Shown here piece by piece: positions 11,079-23,413 of a stretch of 64,000 nt of DNA. Each line of letters starts with the position of its first letter. The first letter of the stretch is position 1. Both the position numbers and the translations under genes were made by a program. The stretch comes from Chrysoporthe austroafricana (taxonomy: Eukaryota > Ascomycota > Sordariomycetes > Diaporthales > Cryphonectriaceae). The stretch lies in NCBI GenBank assembly GCA_001051155.2, contig JYIP02000009.1, positions 1,054,001-1,118,000 of the forward strand, written 5' to 3'. The notes beneath the pieces are model-generated. The model ran no database searches, was not told the DNA's origin, and saw only the letters and a list, made by a program, of their open reading frames with translations.

Positions 11079-12028
11079 CTACGTCCCAGGAGCCGTCTCA
11101 CCTTTCAGAGCCGCTTCCCCTTCTGCGAGGTATGCATCGATATCCCCGCCGCCGAGCCCTCTTTCCTTCCATCTCATGAGTAGCCGTCTCGGCATTCTCC
11201 ATGCCTCTTCTGCCTCTTCCATTTTGCCTTCCTGCACCAATGCCCGGGTCCGCTCTGGAGCCTCAAGCACTTCACTGACAAGCTCCCTGGTCCTCCTCTT
11301 TCTTGCCCGCTCCTCGGCCGCTCTCCTGCTTTCTTCGGGTTTGGGGGCGGATTGCCGCAGTGTCTCTCTGATCGAGGAGGCTTGGGAGTAGATCTGGGCT
11401 ATAGCTGGGTCCAATGTCGAAGCCATGGGGTTCAGTGGGTCCATGTTGGCACGCATCTTGGTCCGCACCAGTCAGCATTTGCGGCTACAGAAGGACTACA
11501 GAAGGAGCGCCAAGGGTCGCAACTAACCTTCCGTATTGTCTCGGTCGCCGTGATCAGTTTGCTATAATTGTCATATACCAATGCCTTCTTCTCGGCGTCC
11601 AGTGCCCGTATCTCTCCCAGCACTCTCGTGTATGTCCTCAGCAGCTCGTCAAGGCTGCTTTCTTTCAGCTTGGTTTTTACGTAAGCGTCGGCATCGAACC
11701 CGGCGGCGTCAATCTCTGAAAGGGGGACCTCTGAGTATGAAGTCTCAGCCGCATCTCCCACCGAGTCTGTGTCTGTGACCTCGAGTAATGGGGGCGTAGC
11801 AGCGGCGGACGTCTTCTTGAGGTTGTAGTACTCGCGGAGGGCGGCGCGGTTACTCCTTTTATTGGGTGTGGGCTGGAAAGACCCACTGCTGGGGTTGGGC
11901 GAGCTGGTGCCTGATCGTGGGATGTCGAGACTGGGACGCGCGGATGATGTGGGAGTAGCAACAGCTTGAGAGGAGTTGGTCCGACGGAAGGAGGACGTTG
12001 GGTCCCGGGGCGAGGCGATCGTGGACAT
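11079..12028 (-). CDS. VPS51: Vps51, GARP/EARP tethering complex subunit
   Basis: Vps51 is the small subunit of the GARP tether that docks endosome-derived vesicles at the trans-Golgi. Two exons, 12,028-11,528 and 11,456-11,079. The 71-bp intron (GTTAGT...CTGAC...CAAG) joins TETIRK to MRANMDPL, the family hallmark. The product is 292 residues. Residues 1-70 are Ser/Pro/Thr-rich and probably disordered. The conserved core is FDADAYVKTKLKESSLDELL through ALVYDNYSKLI. A charged helical region with many Glu/Arg follows (EESRRAAEERARKRR), then the fungal C-terminal block with RLLMRWKERG. Animal Vps51 is much longer; fungal forms are short like this one. Divergent from RMI1 across a 597-bp spacer. 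Confidence 0.92.
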
Positions 12029-12625
12029 GGCAGAAGCTCGCGGCGAGGACGCTCAACGTGGCGGGATTACGAAGTGAGTAGAAAACAGGACTGTTCTTTG
12101 TCAAATTTCGTTCCCAAAACACTGGGTAGGCGCCTCAAAGCAAGCCAGCGTTCAGAAAGGTCGTATGGATCGAGCGGTTCGTTTGCATTCATCACGGTTC
12201 CCCGATAAGCACTGGCGATAAGCTGTGTCAGGGATGCCGTTTGTCATATTCACGTATCGGGGCGGCTGCCTAATGAGGGAGAGGTGCTGCTTAGCTCAGT
12301 CGATGCAACGGCACTTTGTTGACTTTCACAATCCGGCATACGGGGACTTTGGTACTGAGAGATAATGGAGCACTGATTCTAATACGTCGGCGGCCGGTGA
12401 TTCGGAGATCGGATGCGAGCTAAGGAGAGTCGCTGTGGAACGACATTAGCAAATTCGAGTGCTTATCAGAGAGAGGCGCAGAGGCACTGTGGGATAAGCA
12501 GAGAACAACAGATTGTCGACAATCACACAGAACCTTACCGTGTCGACACACTTGTCGATAAGATGAAGTGCTATGGTTCGCCCCTCAACCGCGTTGAGAT
12601 CGTGTCCTGATGAGCAGCTGTCAGA
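12029..12625. promoter_or_regulatory. Divergent promoter between VPS51 and RMI1
   Basis: No gene seen in these 597 bp. The region holds several GATAAG motifs (about 12,204, 12,218, 12,494 and 12,557), the core recognised by fungal GATA factors. No TATA box stands out. The assignment as shared promoter rests on position only. Confidence 0.4.
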
Positions 12626-13360
12626 ATGAGTCTGGTATCAAGACTTCTCACACAACTCCAGGCTTACAACCTGCCTCCACCCTCTCAAACATGGCTGCAG
12701 ACACTCGTCTCCTCTCGGAATCCACCACCGCCCCTCAACTCACTGGTCATGACTGCCAAGACGCGTCTTCTAGCCTCTGACCTGACTACGCCAGGCATGC
12801 TGGACGCCACCAAGATCCCTGCAATTTGCCTCCCTGATGGTATCACCGACCTGACAGCCAAGGAGACCCGCCTTGGAACCGATGTCTATGTCCAGGTTGT
12901 CGACATCGAGAATCTCTCAAGGAGCCGGTGGGAGCAGGTGGAAGAGCTGGAGGCTATCAAGAGGGGAGAGCAGACACGAGGCCGTGAGGTGGTTCGTCTC
13001 CCTGTTGGTGGTGCAGATGGAGACGAGCTGGCGGTCTCGACGGAGGGCCAGGCGGCTACCCGGGCGGACGCTGTAGGGGCATCGGGGAATACCACGCACC
13101 GGCTGGTATTGCAAGACTGCAAGGGACAGAAAGTCTATGGGCTTGAGCTCGTTCGGATGTCTGAGATTGCCACCGGTTCCCTCAACATAGGCAGCAAAAT
13201 TTTGCTAAGAAAAGGCACCATCGTGGCTAGAGGGGCTATTCTGTTGGAACCTAGGACTTGCCAATTTATTGGCGGAAAGGTAGAGGCGTGGCAAAAGGCG
13301 TGGACGGATGGACGCCTTGTTCGGCTGAAAGAGGCCGCTGGTGTTGGGAGTGAAGACTGA
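12626..13360 (+). CDS. RMI1: Rmi1, OB-fold subunit of the RecQ helicase-Top3 complex
   Basis: Rmi1 works with a RecQ helicase (Sgs1/BLM) and topoisomerase III to dissolve double Holliday junctions. The intronless 244-residue frame starts at the first ATG. The N-terminal ~60 residues are helical (LLTQLQAYNLPPPSQTWLQT), followed by the OB-fold. Typical signatures are GTDVYVQVVDIENLSRSRWEQ, LVLQDCKGQKVYGLEL, GSKILLRKGTIVARG, and the end LGG-like IGGKVEAWQKAW. A variable acidic/polar loop (GADGDELAVSTEGQAA) interrupts the fold, as in other fungal members. The length fits fungal Rmi1 rather than the longer animal RMI1. Converges on SKI3 with 164 bp between stops. Confidence 0.88.
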   Translation: MSLVSRLLTQLQAYNLPPPSQTWLQTLVSSRNPPPPLNSLVMTAKTRLLASDLTTPGMLDATKIPAICLPDGITDLTAKETRLGTDVYVQVVDIENLSRSRWEQVEELEAIKRGEQTRGREVVRLPVGGADGDELAVSTEGQAATRADAVGASGNTTHRLVLQDCKGQKVYGLELVRMSEIATGSLNIGSKILLRKGTIVARGAILLEPRTCQFIGGKVEAWQKAWTDGRLVRLKEAAGVGSED

Positions 13361-13524
13361 GGTAGTCCTTGCGCCATAGAAACCTAAGAATATCACAGTG
13401 GTCATCATATTCATCAGGAGCCAAACCTAATCCCAAATCGGCTCATCCACAAATATTGGCGATGGCTTGCTTCTTGTTCTACAGTGTCTCACGCTATGGG
13501 ACGCATTGTAATTATCTAGCACGT

Positions 13525-16500
13525 CTACGAGTCGCGCACAGCCTCCGACAGACCCTGCCATCCCCGCCTTGACCAAGGCGCAAACATGATGCTGACCTGA
13601 GCATCCGGGGCATTGCCAGTCACAGAGTATGCATTGGCTAGGTCGTCTGCACCGAGTTCGCCCTTGGGTGGGACAGCCTGGCTTGCCACTGTGACTGCGA
13701 GCTCCCGCGAGTACTCGCGGCCCGTGTCGGCCATGTCTCCAAGATTGGACCAGCCGTGAGGAAGGTGTGGATATAGCATGATATCCGTCTGTGCCTGCGA
13801 GAGCAGTGCCTTATCTGTGTCTTTCCCTGACAGAGCTGCCACCGCCTGGAGAACCTCTCCGATCCGGAACTGTTCCGCAAACGACGTCTTATCATCGGTG
13901 CGTAAGCCTTCTAGCTCCGAAATCACGGCCTCGAGACTCTCTTCGTCTTGGTCCAACATCGCAATGACACCCAAGAGAAGAACTGATTGCACGTGATTGG
14001 GGCTCTGCTCGACCACCTCAAACAGCACAGAACGAGCCCTCTCGCGAGCCTCTTCGGAGCCGGTGGCCCAGAGGACTTGTGCAAGAAGGCAAACAGCATC
14101 AGGGTGATTGCCTGACTCTTGCAGGGCTGAGCCGAAATACGCCACCGCCCCATCAACATCATTGGAGTAATAATGGGCAAGGCCCACGGTAAGGTGTGCG
14201 GAGAGTCTTGCTTTCCTTCGCTCCTCTGCAGTCAGCTCGTTGTCCGAGTCACCGCTACTGAGCTGCAGGGCCATCTCTCCGCAATCGATAGCCTGGTCGT
14301 ACGATTCAACGGCCAGGTAAGCTCTGGCAAGGTCTGCCTTTCCCAGCGCAAACCTTTTGAGGGACTGAGGAGATTCAGTCACCTCGTAGTCTGCTTCTAA
14401 TTCGGAGCATATGTTCTCTAGAGTTACTACGGACTTCTGTGTGTCGCGGATCCGCTCTTGCAATAGCGTGCACAGGTGTCCGTATGCAAGGTTCTGTGGC
14501 TGTAGGGCTTGTAATTGGCTGAGAGCGAATATGGACCGAATGAGAGGTGTGACGCTGAGGCTAGGTGGCGCCGTGAGAACGTGGTCAAACGTCGACACGG
14601 AGTAGTGCTGCCGAGAGACCAACGAAGACGACTCGGATATTTCCATAGCGTGCGTGAAGAGGCCACGAGCTTCCATGGCAGCCTCCTTGACATCCTGGTG
14701 CGTAAGGAGGGCAACGAAGCCTTGGCCCAGCCAAGCGTGAGAGCTGTCGGGATCGGTCGACTGTGCCCGGGTGAACGCTTCATTGGCAAGGTCCAAGTCA
14801 TTCTGGAGGAGACCTAGGGTGCCTAGGTTGGTCCACGCCCGTGCGTCACGCTCATTCAAATATAAGCTGTGGACAAAGGCATGTTGAGACACGGCAGAAT
14901 TGATTTGACTCGTCACCACGCCGAGCGCATTCCAGAATTCTGCGTTGCCGGCTTCTAGTTCGATAGCACGCTTGAAGCACCGGATGGCAGCTTTCAAGTA
15001 GCGACTGAACTTCGTCTTTAGGTTCTCTGGCAAGCATATGTGGGCTCGCTGCTCAGCCCAGCCGAGGTTATAGAAGGCCACGCTCTGTGCATGCAGATCA
15101 TGAGCCGCCGCATGTATTGCGCACTTGTGCGCGAGAATCGTGGCGTGGATAACGCGTGTTAGGTCGACGCCCAGCTTCTCGTCATCGGGAAAAATGCCAC
15201 GTGCAAAGACAACAGTGTCGTCAATGCGGTCGATGTCCCTCAACAATTCGAATTCTGGTTTCTCCCTCATGTCCTCAAGTAGCATGCGGACGTGCTCAAT
15301 GGGGAAATCAGCAACCCGACTTCGTGAACTGCTAAATATAGCACACGAGTCCGCCACCGCCTTCCAAAAGTTGAAGGTCTCCTTAACACCCTCGGGCGCG
15401 ATAATAGCGAATGCCAGAGCGTCCTTCGCGGTGCTGACGGATTTACCGAAGAATCCCTTCTCCAGACTATCCAGGGCGCTATCGACCAGTGTCTGCATGA
15501 GAGCGATGGCTACGCCTTCCTCACCAGGCCTAGCTTGCATTACGTCCTGATACAGAACAATCGCATCGTCAAATTCTCCGAGTTCGCGCTTGATATTAGC
15601 AAGCATGAACTTGGTAAACCAGACTTCGTTAGGACCGATCACTTCAGATTGGTCTTCTAGCTTCCGCGCATTCTGAATCGCCTTGGTTGCCGAAATATAA
15701 CGACCAGAACTGTAGTAGCTCTCGCCAAGTCCAACCCAGGAGTGATAGTCATCGGGCGATATTCTGAGGGCAGCTTGGAACGAGACTATAGCCCTGTGGA
15801 ATTCTTGCTTGTGGAGCTCTGCAACACCGAGAGCAGAGAAGGGCCAGCTGATACCCTTCCTCTTGGAGCCAGGAGGCGGCTTCACCTTGCCAGAGTCGAC
15901 AATACGCTGAGCAACAAGCTCGACCCGGTCCCAATCAGCTTCGTCCGCAAATGAACGTGCTAGCCTCTCAGCAGAGACGACCTCCGAAGGGGACAGTTCT
16001 ACAGCCTTTTGAAAACACCTCCTGGCCCTCTTCGTGTCCCTGGCGTAGTCGGCGTAGTATACGCCCAAGCTAGTGTATGCCGGTGCGAAATCTAGATTGC
16101 TTTTGAGAGAATCCAAGAAGTATAGGTAAGCACTGCCGGGGCCTCGGCTCTTCCTAGCAGACTTGGAGGCGTCTAGGTGCCATATGCAGGTGCCTAGTCG
16201 ATGCTGGGTCTGGGCTAGGAGGTCCTTGAAAGCGTCGCCTTTGGCTGCCACCAGTGGTAAACAACGCTCCAACTCGGCTGCGCTAGCGGCATAGTCCCCC
16301 TTGAGGGCCTTGACCCAGGCTGCCTCAGATCTGACACGGAGATTTCCCGGATCCCTCTCTAAGGCTCGATCCAGGAAGTCGACGGCCTCTCCGTATTCCT
16401 CCTCCTCCTCGTAGATGAGACCCACGCCGATGAGAGCCTGTGTTGATGCTGGGTCTCTGGCCAAGACATCGTCAAAAAGTGCTTTGGCTTCCTGATGGTG

Positions 16501-17811
16501 CCTCGGGGATTGGTGGAAAACCAACGCCGTGGCAAGATGAAGGTGGAATATATCCTTTGTATTCTGGAAGGCCATGCCGGTCATGGCTTGTTGCTCCTTG
16601 AGCAGGCCCATTGCCTTGCGGATCATCTCGACATTGGCCTCGTGCTCTTGCAGGTATTCATAATACTCGGCAACGAGGCGGTAGGACAAAAGAGACTGGG
16701 TGGTCAGTACACCTTCCGACATCATGAGCAAGCGATCTTCGTCCGTCAGGGGAATGGCGTTTGTTGGAGCGCCGCCATCATCATCATCCTCACTGTCATC
16801 CTCGGCAGCTCCGTCCTGGGCGGCTGAGCCGCCCGCGGATTCCAGCTTGGGAAAAGGAGAGATATCACTGCTGAGATAGGCGGTGATGACCCTGCAAAGA
16901 TCAGAGTCAGGAAAGAAAGTGCAGTATTCTCTAAGCACCCCAGCGTCCCATTCTTTAGTCTCCCGGAAATCTCTCCAGTCGATAGTGATCTCCCAGGCGA
17001 GCCGGAAGGGATGCTTGATGATTACCATGTCGCTAGCTAGCTTGAGCACAACCTGCAGCTCCTCGGACTTCTGTGGGCCAGGAGAGAAGACAAGGAGGCG
17101 TTCGTAGCAGTGTTGCAGAAGCTTCTCTTCATACTGGCGGCGGACGTCGTCGTCGGTGGACCAGTTAATGATCTCGCGGTACATTTGACCCAGCCTGCTG
17201 GCACCGAGAACCTCACGCTTCACCTGGATGGTAACCTCATTGACCCTAGCGCCGATTCTAGTCCTCCTCTCCCCGATGAGAGTGTTGACCTGCCTTTTCT
17301 CGTGGACTTCGAGGATCTTGGCGATGGTCTCGTAGGTCTCTGCAGGGCGAGTGCGGCCCTCGACGGCAGAATAGACAGGACTGTCGGGAAGGGTCAGGCT
17401 CAGGGCGTCCACATATTGATGAGGATCGCCATGAGCGCGGGCAAAAGCGACAAAGTCGTCAACAGTCTTCTGGTACTTGTAGGTCTGTTCAGAATCCCTG
17501 TAGCCCTCTGCGAGTCGGATGGTAGCATTCTGATACGAGGCCAGCCTCACCCCACCCTGCCTCTCATACAGCTTGACCAGGCCCTGCCAGGCCGTAGTGT
17601 CATTTGGCTTCAGGTTTGCAGCAATTTCGTAGGTCCTCTCAGCCTCGTCCAGTCTGTCCTTCTTGTCAAGTGCATAGGCCAGGAAGACGAGAGCGTTGTA
17701 GTTCCTGGGCTCCTTCTGGAGGAAGTCCTGGGCTCGTGCAATGGCGTCATCGAACTTCTGCTGCTTGACGGCGTCGTTGATGGCCTTGAGGGCCGCCTTG
17801 GATGTTGACAT
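13525..17811 (-). CDS. SKI3: Ski3, TPR scaffold of the Ski complex
   Basis: Ski3 (animal TTC37) is the tetratricopeptide scaffold that links the Ski2 helicase and Ski8 and feeds mRNA to the cytoplasmic exosome for 3'-5' decay. A single uninterrupted 1,428-codon frame starts MSTSKAALKAINDAVKQQ; that beginning, with TPR units from residue ~5 (AIARAQDFLQKEPRNYNALVFLAYAL), matches the family N-terminus. TPR-like helical pairs continue almost throughout: a dense array at about residues 430-760 (LIGVGLIYEEEEEYGEAVDFLDRAL) and another at about 950-1,420. A strongly acidic linker (EDDSEDDDD) lies near residue 337. Length is close to the usual ~1,400. It is divergent from UTP22, so two RNA-processing genes share one 614-bp spacer. 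The antisense strand is open for 232 codons at 17,110-17,808, which is a coding shadow. Confidence 0.93.
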   Translation of the reverse strand: MSTSKAALKAINDAVKQQKFDDAIARAQDFLQKEPRNYNALVFLAYALDKKDRLDEAERTYEIAANLKPNDTTAWQGLVKLYERQGGVRLASYQNATIRLAEGYRDSEQTYKYQKTVDDFVAFARAHGDPHQYVDALSLTLPDSPVYSAVEGRTRPAETYETIAKILEVHEKRQVNTLIGERRTRIGARVNEVTIQVKREVLGASRLGQMYREIINWSTDDDVRRQYEEKLLQHCYERLLVFSPGPQKSEELQVVLKLASDMVIIKHPFRLAWEITIDWRDFRETKEWDAGVLREYCTFFPDSDLCRVITAYLSSDISPFPKLESAGGSAAQDGAAEDDSEDDDDGGAPTNAIPLTDEDRLLMMSEGVLTTQSLLSYRLVAEYYEYLQEHEANVEMIRKAMGLLKEQQAMTGMAFQNTKDIFHLHLATALVFHQSPRHHQEAKALFDDVLARDPASTQALIGVGLIYEEEEEYGEAVDFLDRALERDPGNLRVRSEAAWVKALKGDYAASAAELERCLPLVAAKGDAFKDLLAQTQHRLGTCIWHLDASKSARKSRGPGSAYLYFLDSLKSNLDFAPAYTSLGVYYADYARDTKRARRCFQKAVELSPSEVVSAERLARSFADEADWDRVELVAQRIVDSGKVKPPPGSKRKGISWPFSALGVAELHKQEFHRAIVSFQAALRISPDDYHSWVGLGESYYSSGRYISATKAIQNARKLEDQSEVIGPNEVWFTKFMLANIKRELGEFDDAIVLYQDVMQARPGEEGVAIALMQTLVDSALDSLEKGFFGKSVSTAKDALAFAIIAPEGVKETFNFWKAVADSCAIFSSSRSRVADFPIEHVRMLLEDMREKPEFELLRDIDRIDDTVVFARGIFPDDEKLGVDLTRVIHATILAHKCAIHAAAHDLHAQSVAFYNLGWAEQRAHICLPENLKTKFSRYLKAAIRCFKRAIELEAGNAEFWNALGVVTSQINSAVSQHAFVHSLYLNERDARAWTNLGTLGLLQNDLDLANEAFTRAQSTDPDSSHAWLGQGFVALLTHQDVKEAAMEARGLFTHAMEISESSSLVSRQHYSVSTFDHVLTAPPSLSVTPLIRSIFALSQLQALQPQNLAYGHLCTLLQERIRDTQKSVVTLENICSELEADYEVTESPQSLKRFALGKADLARAYLAVESYDQAIDCGEMALQLSSGDSDNELTAEERRKARLSAHLTVGLAHYYSNDVDGAVAYFGSALQESGNHPDAVCLLAQVLWATGSEEARERARSVLFEVVEQSPNHVQSVLLLGVIAMLDQDEESLEAVISELEGLRTDDKTSFAEQFRIGEVLQAVAALSGKDTDKALLSQAQTDIMLYPHLPHGWSNLGDMADTGREYSRELAVTVASQAVPPKGELGADDLANAYSVTGNAPDAQVSIMFAPWSRRGWQGLSEAVRDS

Positions 17812-18425
17812 GACGGTGAGAGGGGGATTGATTTGGTGTAGTTGAGGATGACAGAGCGAGTGTCTCAGCGGGGCGGGCAGGCTTCTAGGTCGGTCTCATT
17901 GTTGTCGACCGATCGTCACACACGCCGTCACTTCCGTTCGTTTTGTCGACTGTCGACTCTCTCGCAGTCTACCGTTAGCCTGAGCTGGGCTCTGGTACTG
18001 TGCTATTGAGAAGTACCGCAAGGCGATTCTCGGAGGCACAGCAGTCAGCGAACGTCGATATTGTATCGCTCGTTGGCGAGGTGTAAGCAAGCAAGCAAGC
18101 CGGACTCTCTCCCAGGGTGCGCTCCATGTGCGAGGGTGCCCACTGGGTATGCTCACATGGTAGGTAGGTACTTACCGTGTGTCATAGTGGGGCCAACTGT
18201 ACTGAGTACTCCGCGCTCCGTGTCTTCTCAGGTTGGCTGCAGTCAGTGAGTGGCCTTATCGCGATAAGCCATATATTCCGGTCCCTCGAAATTTTCCCGA
18301 AGTCTCTGGCCGGCGCATACTACCTCCACAAGGTATACGTTCATCTTTACAATCTGCGACGACGAGTTGCAGCCACAGGTTCCCCTGACACCGACGGCGG
18401 AACTGCGCTCTTCCTGCGTCTCAAT
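17812..18425. promoter_or_regulatory. Divergent promoter between SKI3 and UTP22
   Basis: No gene seen. Contains a perfect 14-bp palindrome CTTATCGCGATAAG at 18,256-18,269 (two inverted GATAAG cores around CGCG), an (aagc)4 run near 18,085 and a taggtaggtac run near 18,161. The palindrome is about 160 bp upstream of the UTP22 start. Regulatory role inferred. Confidence 0.45.
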
Positions 18426-21400
18426 ATGGAATCGAATCCTGCGAAACGAAGAAAGCTGGACCATCGAGCGTCGCACCGTGAGCATGAGCAGTCCACCTCA
18501 AAGGGTGATGCGGCTCTCGACGCTGCTGCGACCGCAGGCACGTCTCGACCAGGCACCTTCGTCCTGCAGACCCAAGAGTTGTTGGACGAAGTGCGCTTAG
18601 ACTATGACAAGGCCTTTCCTGGAGCTGGCGATCTGCTTTACCACATCAAGTCCACTGTAGCAGCCGTTGAGCCTCAAGGCCCTACTCCTGTGAGCGCCCG
18701 AATTCCAAGGGAATACCAGAGTATTCCCCAGGCCCAGCCTTCCCCTCGCTCGTCCTGACAACGCTTCCCGTGCAGATCCTCCAAGCCGCAACCGTACTCG
18801 AAAAGAGGCACAGTATCCTCGTCCCATTTCCCGAACCGAGGCCTCCTAAGGACTGTCCCTACAAGGTCTCCTATGCCAAGCCGACCCACTTCAATGTCGT
18901 TGGAAGCTATGTCTCCAGGACGATGGTCAGGTCGCAAGGCCGCCGCGGTATCGACATGATTGTCGAGATGCCCAAGGAAATCTTCCAGGACAAGGACTAC
19001 CTCGACCTACGCTACTTCTACAAGAGGGCTTATTACCTAGCCGTTTTGTCTGCTGCCATCCGAGATGCCGTGGCGAAGAGCGCCTTCGTCACGTACGAGT
19101 ATTCAGGTGGAAACCGTCTTCTCCCAGTCATCGTGCTTACCCCAGAGCTCCCAAGCAAGGAGCCCGAGAAACGTTTGCAGCCGGGATATCAGATACGGAT
19201 CATACCCTGCGCTCCCGAGGGGCTGTTTCCACGACACAAGCTTCTGCCTACCAGCAATTGCATTCGATCCGTGTCTGAGGTCGAGAAGCCCGTGCAAATT
19301 TCAACGCCCTTTTACAACTCTACTTTGAAGGCTGAAAGCTGCTACCTCTCCTATCTCAAAGTCATTCGTCAGGCGGAGAAATCTTGCCCTGCTTTCAGAG
19401 ATGCTTGCATCCTAGGGCGTGTCTGGTTGCAGCAACGTGGTTTTGGCGGATCAGTCTCCCAGGGCGGCTTTGGCGGTTTTGAATGGTCACTGCTGACTGC
19501 TCTTTTGCTCCACGGTGGAGGCAAAAAAGGAATGGCGGGGCTGTCCCCGTCCCTCAGCAGCACTCGAATATTCAAGGCGCTCATCCAGTATTTGGCCGCA
19601 GCCGACCTTGGTAAGAAACCTCTCGTCCTTGGCTCCACCAAGGAGGGCATTGATGCCGCCAAAGAATCCGGGCCCGTCATGTTCGACGTTTCACGACAGC
19701 TCAACATAGCCTACAAGATGAGTGCGTGGTCCGCATCTTTGCTACAGCACTATGCGAAATGGACGCACACGTCTCTGGCCGATCAGGAGGCAGACCAGTT
19801 CCACCCTACGTTCATAGCAAAGGCCGATTCACCTTTCCAATGCTTTGATCTTCTCTTCCATATTGTTCGGATCCGCACTGAGGCCGACGTATACCCTACT
19901 ACTGAGTATCGCGGTAGCCACTGGGGGCACTGTGACAAGATTGCCAGGGTTCTGAAGAAGGCGCTCGGTGACAGAGTGCAGCTTATACACCTCCAGAGTG
20001 TCGGGTGTGCTGATGACGCAGCCTGGAATCTCGGATCACCACCCGCCGTCGAATCCTCTAGTATTTTAGTTGGCATCATCTTCAACGGTGCTAACGTGGC
20101 ACGACAGGTCGACCATGGGCCTACTGTTGATGAGAAGGAAGCTGCGAAGAAATTCCGTCAGTTTTGGGGAGAGAAAGCGGAATTGAGACGCTTCAAAGAT
20201 GGAAGTATCCTTGAAAGCCTGATCTGGGCACAGAATTCGCCATCGGCACTCTGTGAGGAGATCATCAGATATATTCTCAAGTTGCATCTACACGCGCAAG
20301 ACGAAGATCTGCATTTTTTTGGCAAGGACTTCCCTGCCGTCGTACCCGTCAAGTCATCAGATGCAGCCTCGTTCCAGGCCGTCAGACAGGCGTTCACTGT
20401 CTTTGAACGGGATCTGCGTGACTTGAGCGACCTGCCGCTTCAAATCCGGCAAGTTGCGGCCACAGCACCTGAATTACGATTTGCATCTGTTCGTCCCCCG
20501 CTACTAGATGCCTCGAAAGGCACAGCCCAGCCTATGGATACCACCGTCTACTTTGAGGCATCGGGCAAGTGGCCTGATAATTTGGCTGCTATTCAGCGTA
20601 CGAAAGTCGCCTTTCTTCTTAAGATTGGTGACATGCTAGCGGAGTCGAAGCCTGGAGTGACCTGCCGGGTCGGCTTGGATGATACTCAGACGGAGGTCGA
20701 GAATTTGGCATACTTGGACGTTTCATACGAAGAAGGTCCTACGTTCCGATTAAGAATCCATAGCGACATGGAAGAAGGTCTACTGGACAGGCGGACCAAG
20801 GACAAGACTCTTGATCAGCGAGTGCGAGCCCAGGGGGCACAGCTCTTGGCCTCCTTCAAGCGTCTTTATACGCATCTGCCACTCCATACGCAAACCATTG
20901 CCACGTTCTGCATCCGTTTTCCGGCGCTATCCCCAGCAATTCGTCTGGTAAAGCGATGGTTCGATTCTCACAGACTTTCTTGTCACTTTTTAGAGGAGAT
21001 GATAGAACTTCTGGTCTTGAGGGTCTTTCTGGAGCCTTACCCATGGGAAGCCCCGTCAAGTGCCATGACGGGATTTTTGCGGACGCTACAATTCCTATCA
21101 AGATGGGATTGGCGGTCGGAACCCTTGGTCCTGGATCCGTCTGGCACACTGACAGGCCCAGAACGGTCCGCTATAGAGACAAGACTCGAGGCTTGGCGCA
21201 AGATCGACCCAGGTATGAGCCACACGACTCTCCTTGTTGCCACATCTCATGATACATCTGGAACTGCCTACACCACCTATGACGGGCGTCCGTTGCCATC
21301 CAAAGTTGTCGCTACGAGGATGACGACTTTGGCAAGATCAGCATGCAAGTTAGTGAAGGACAAGAACGCAGATCTTGTCCCCAAAGTGCTTTTTCAGCCT

Positions 21401-21835
21401 TCTCTCAAGGATTATGGTATCGTTATCCATCTCAACAGCAAAGCGCTCAAAGGTATCAGCCGCGGCGACAACGGAACCAAGCAATCTCATTTCAAAAATT
21501 TAGATGGACGGACAGAGAAGATGCCCCAACTAATTGTGCAGCAACCCGCCAGAGCTTTGCTACAGCAGCTGGACACCTTATTCTCTGGGCCCCTGCTCCT
21601 GTTCCACGGGGCGCCTGATGATGCGGTCATTGCTGGTATCTGGAACCCCCAAGTCCAACGACGCACTTTCCGGGTCAACCTGCCCTGCTCGTTCAGACCT
21701 GTTGGCCCGGACGAAGGCGACGAGGCGCGGGAAAGTGAGGAATTGGTCGAGGTGAACCGGGACAGCATCATTGCGGAGATCGCGAGGATAGGAGGCGATT
21801 GTATAGAAAGGATCGACTTGCCAAAGCAGTTCTGA
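18426..21835 (+). CDS. UTP22: Utp22 (Nrap), U3 snoRNP / SSU processome protein
   Basis: Utp22 is a nucleolar component of the SSU processome (UTP-C module with Rrp7) required for 18S rRNA maturation. Two exons: 18,426-18,689 and 18,776-21,835, giving 1,107 residues. The 86-bp intron has GTGAGC donor, CTGAC branch and GTGCAG acceptor; splicing joins GPTP to ILQAATVLEKRHS. The start MESNPAKRRKL gives the basic N-terminus usual for this protein and precedes the conserved FVLQTQELLDEVRLDY. Nrap landmarks: FNVVGSYVSRTM, DMIVEMPKEIFQDKDYLDLRY, RVWLQQRGF, the LRRFKDGSILESLIW block near residue 480, and VKRWFDSHRLSCHF near residue 740. The N-terminal half has the nucleotidyltransferase-like fold of the family, thought to be catalytically inactive. 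Length is close to yeast and human homologues. Confidence 0.93.
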
Positions 21836-22190
21836 TCGACTTACAATGCACGCACTACCTACCTCCTTGCCTTCACACATACCAATAAGTAGTAAATTAC
21901 CTTTCCATTTTGCACCTAGGAATACAACTAATCAAGACCTCTAAAATGTACTTTGCCAACTAGTCCCGCGTATTCAAGGGGCCAGGATACATCCACATGT
22001 CGCCGTATGATCATGTCAACAAGAATCAACAATGTACACTGCTGAGTGACTTCGGAAAGGACTGGATTGAGATTAGTAAGATAGCTAACTGCTGTCTCGG
22101 GTCGATTTAGAAATAAACGAGTGCTCTCGAGGTGCATTTCTTATGAGTAGCTGCACAAAATGAGCTCCCCTATTTGGTCTCCATATGCTA
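21836..22190. other. Intergenic 3'-3' spacer between UTP22 and THI4
   Basis: 355 bp between convergent stops; AT-richer than the genes, no reading frame or RNA gene recognised. Presumably carries the two 3' UTRs. Confidence 0.6.
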
Positions 22191-23236
<1,046 letters not shown>

Positions 23237-23413
23237 TTAGATACAGGCTGGGGGAGGGGTAGAGCATGATCCTTCCGCTGGTATTATCCAGATCAAGTTA
23301 CAAAGGCCGTATGATCTCAGCCGCCCTCCTCTCGCTGCCGTTATCATCCTCGATCGCTCCTTAGGACCAACATAGATGACACCGGCAGTTAGAGAAGGTT
23401 GGCACCGGCTCAT
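23237..23413 (-). other. Upstream ORF spanning the riboswitch (58 codons)
   Basis: An ATG in the 5' strand of P1 (23,413) opens a frame that crosses the whole aptamer without a stop and ends TAA at 23,239-23,237. A second, 14-codon uORF starts at 23,267 in the 3' strand of P1 and ends at 23,223. Both exist only in RNA that keeps the intron, where they would block scanning to THI4. Probably regulatory, not a protein gene. Confidence 0.6.

Noticed and set aside
12029..12625. tRNA-like block (ttagctcagtcgatgc) near 12,290
   Set aside because: No B box (GGTTCGAATCC-like) or acceptor stem at the right distance.
17110..17808. 232-codon plus-strand frame opposite SKI3
   Set aside because: Exact antisense shadow of the conserved Ski3 N-terminal TPR region.
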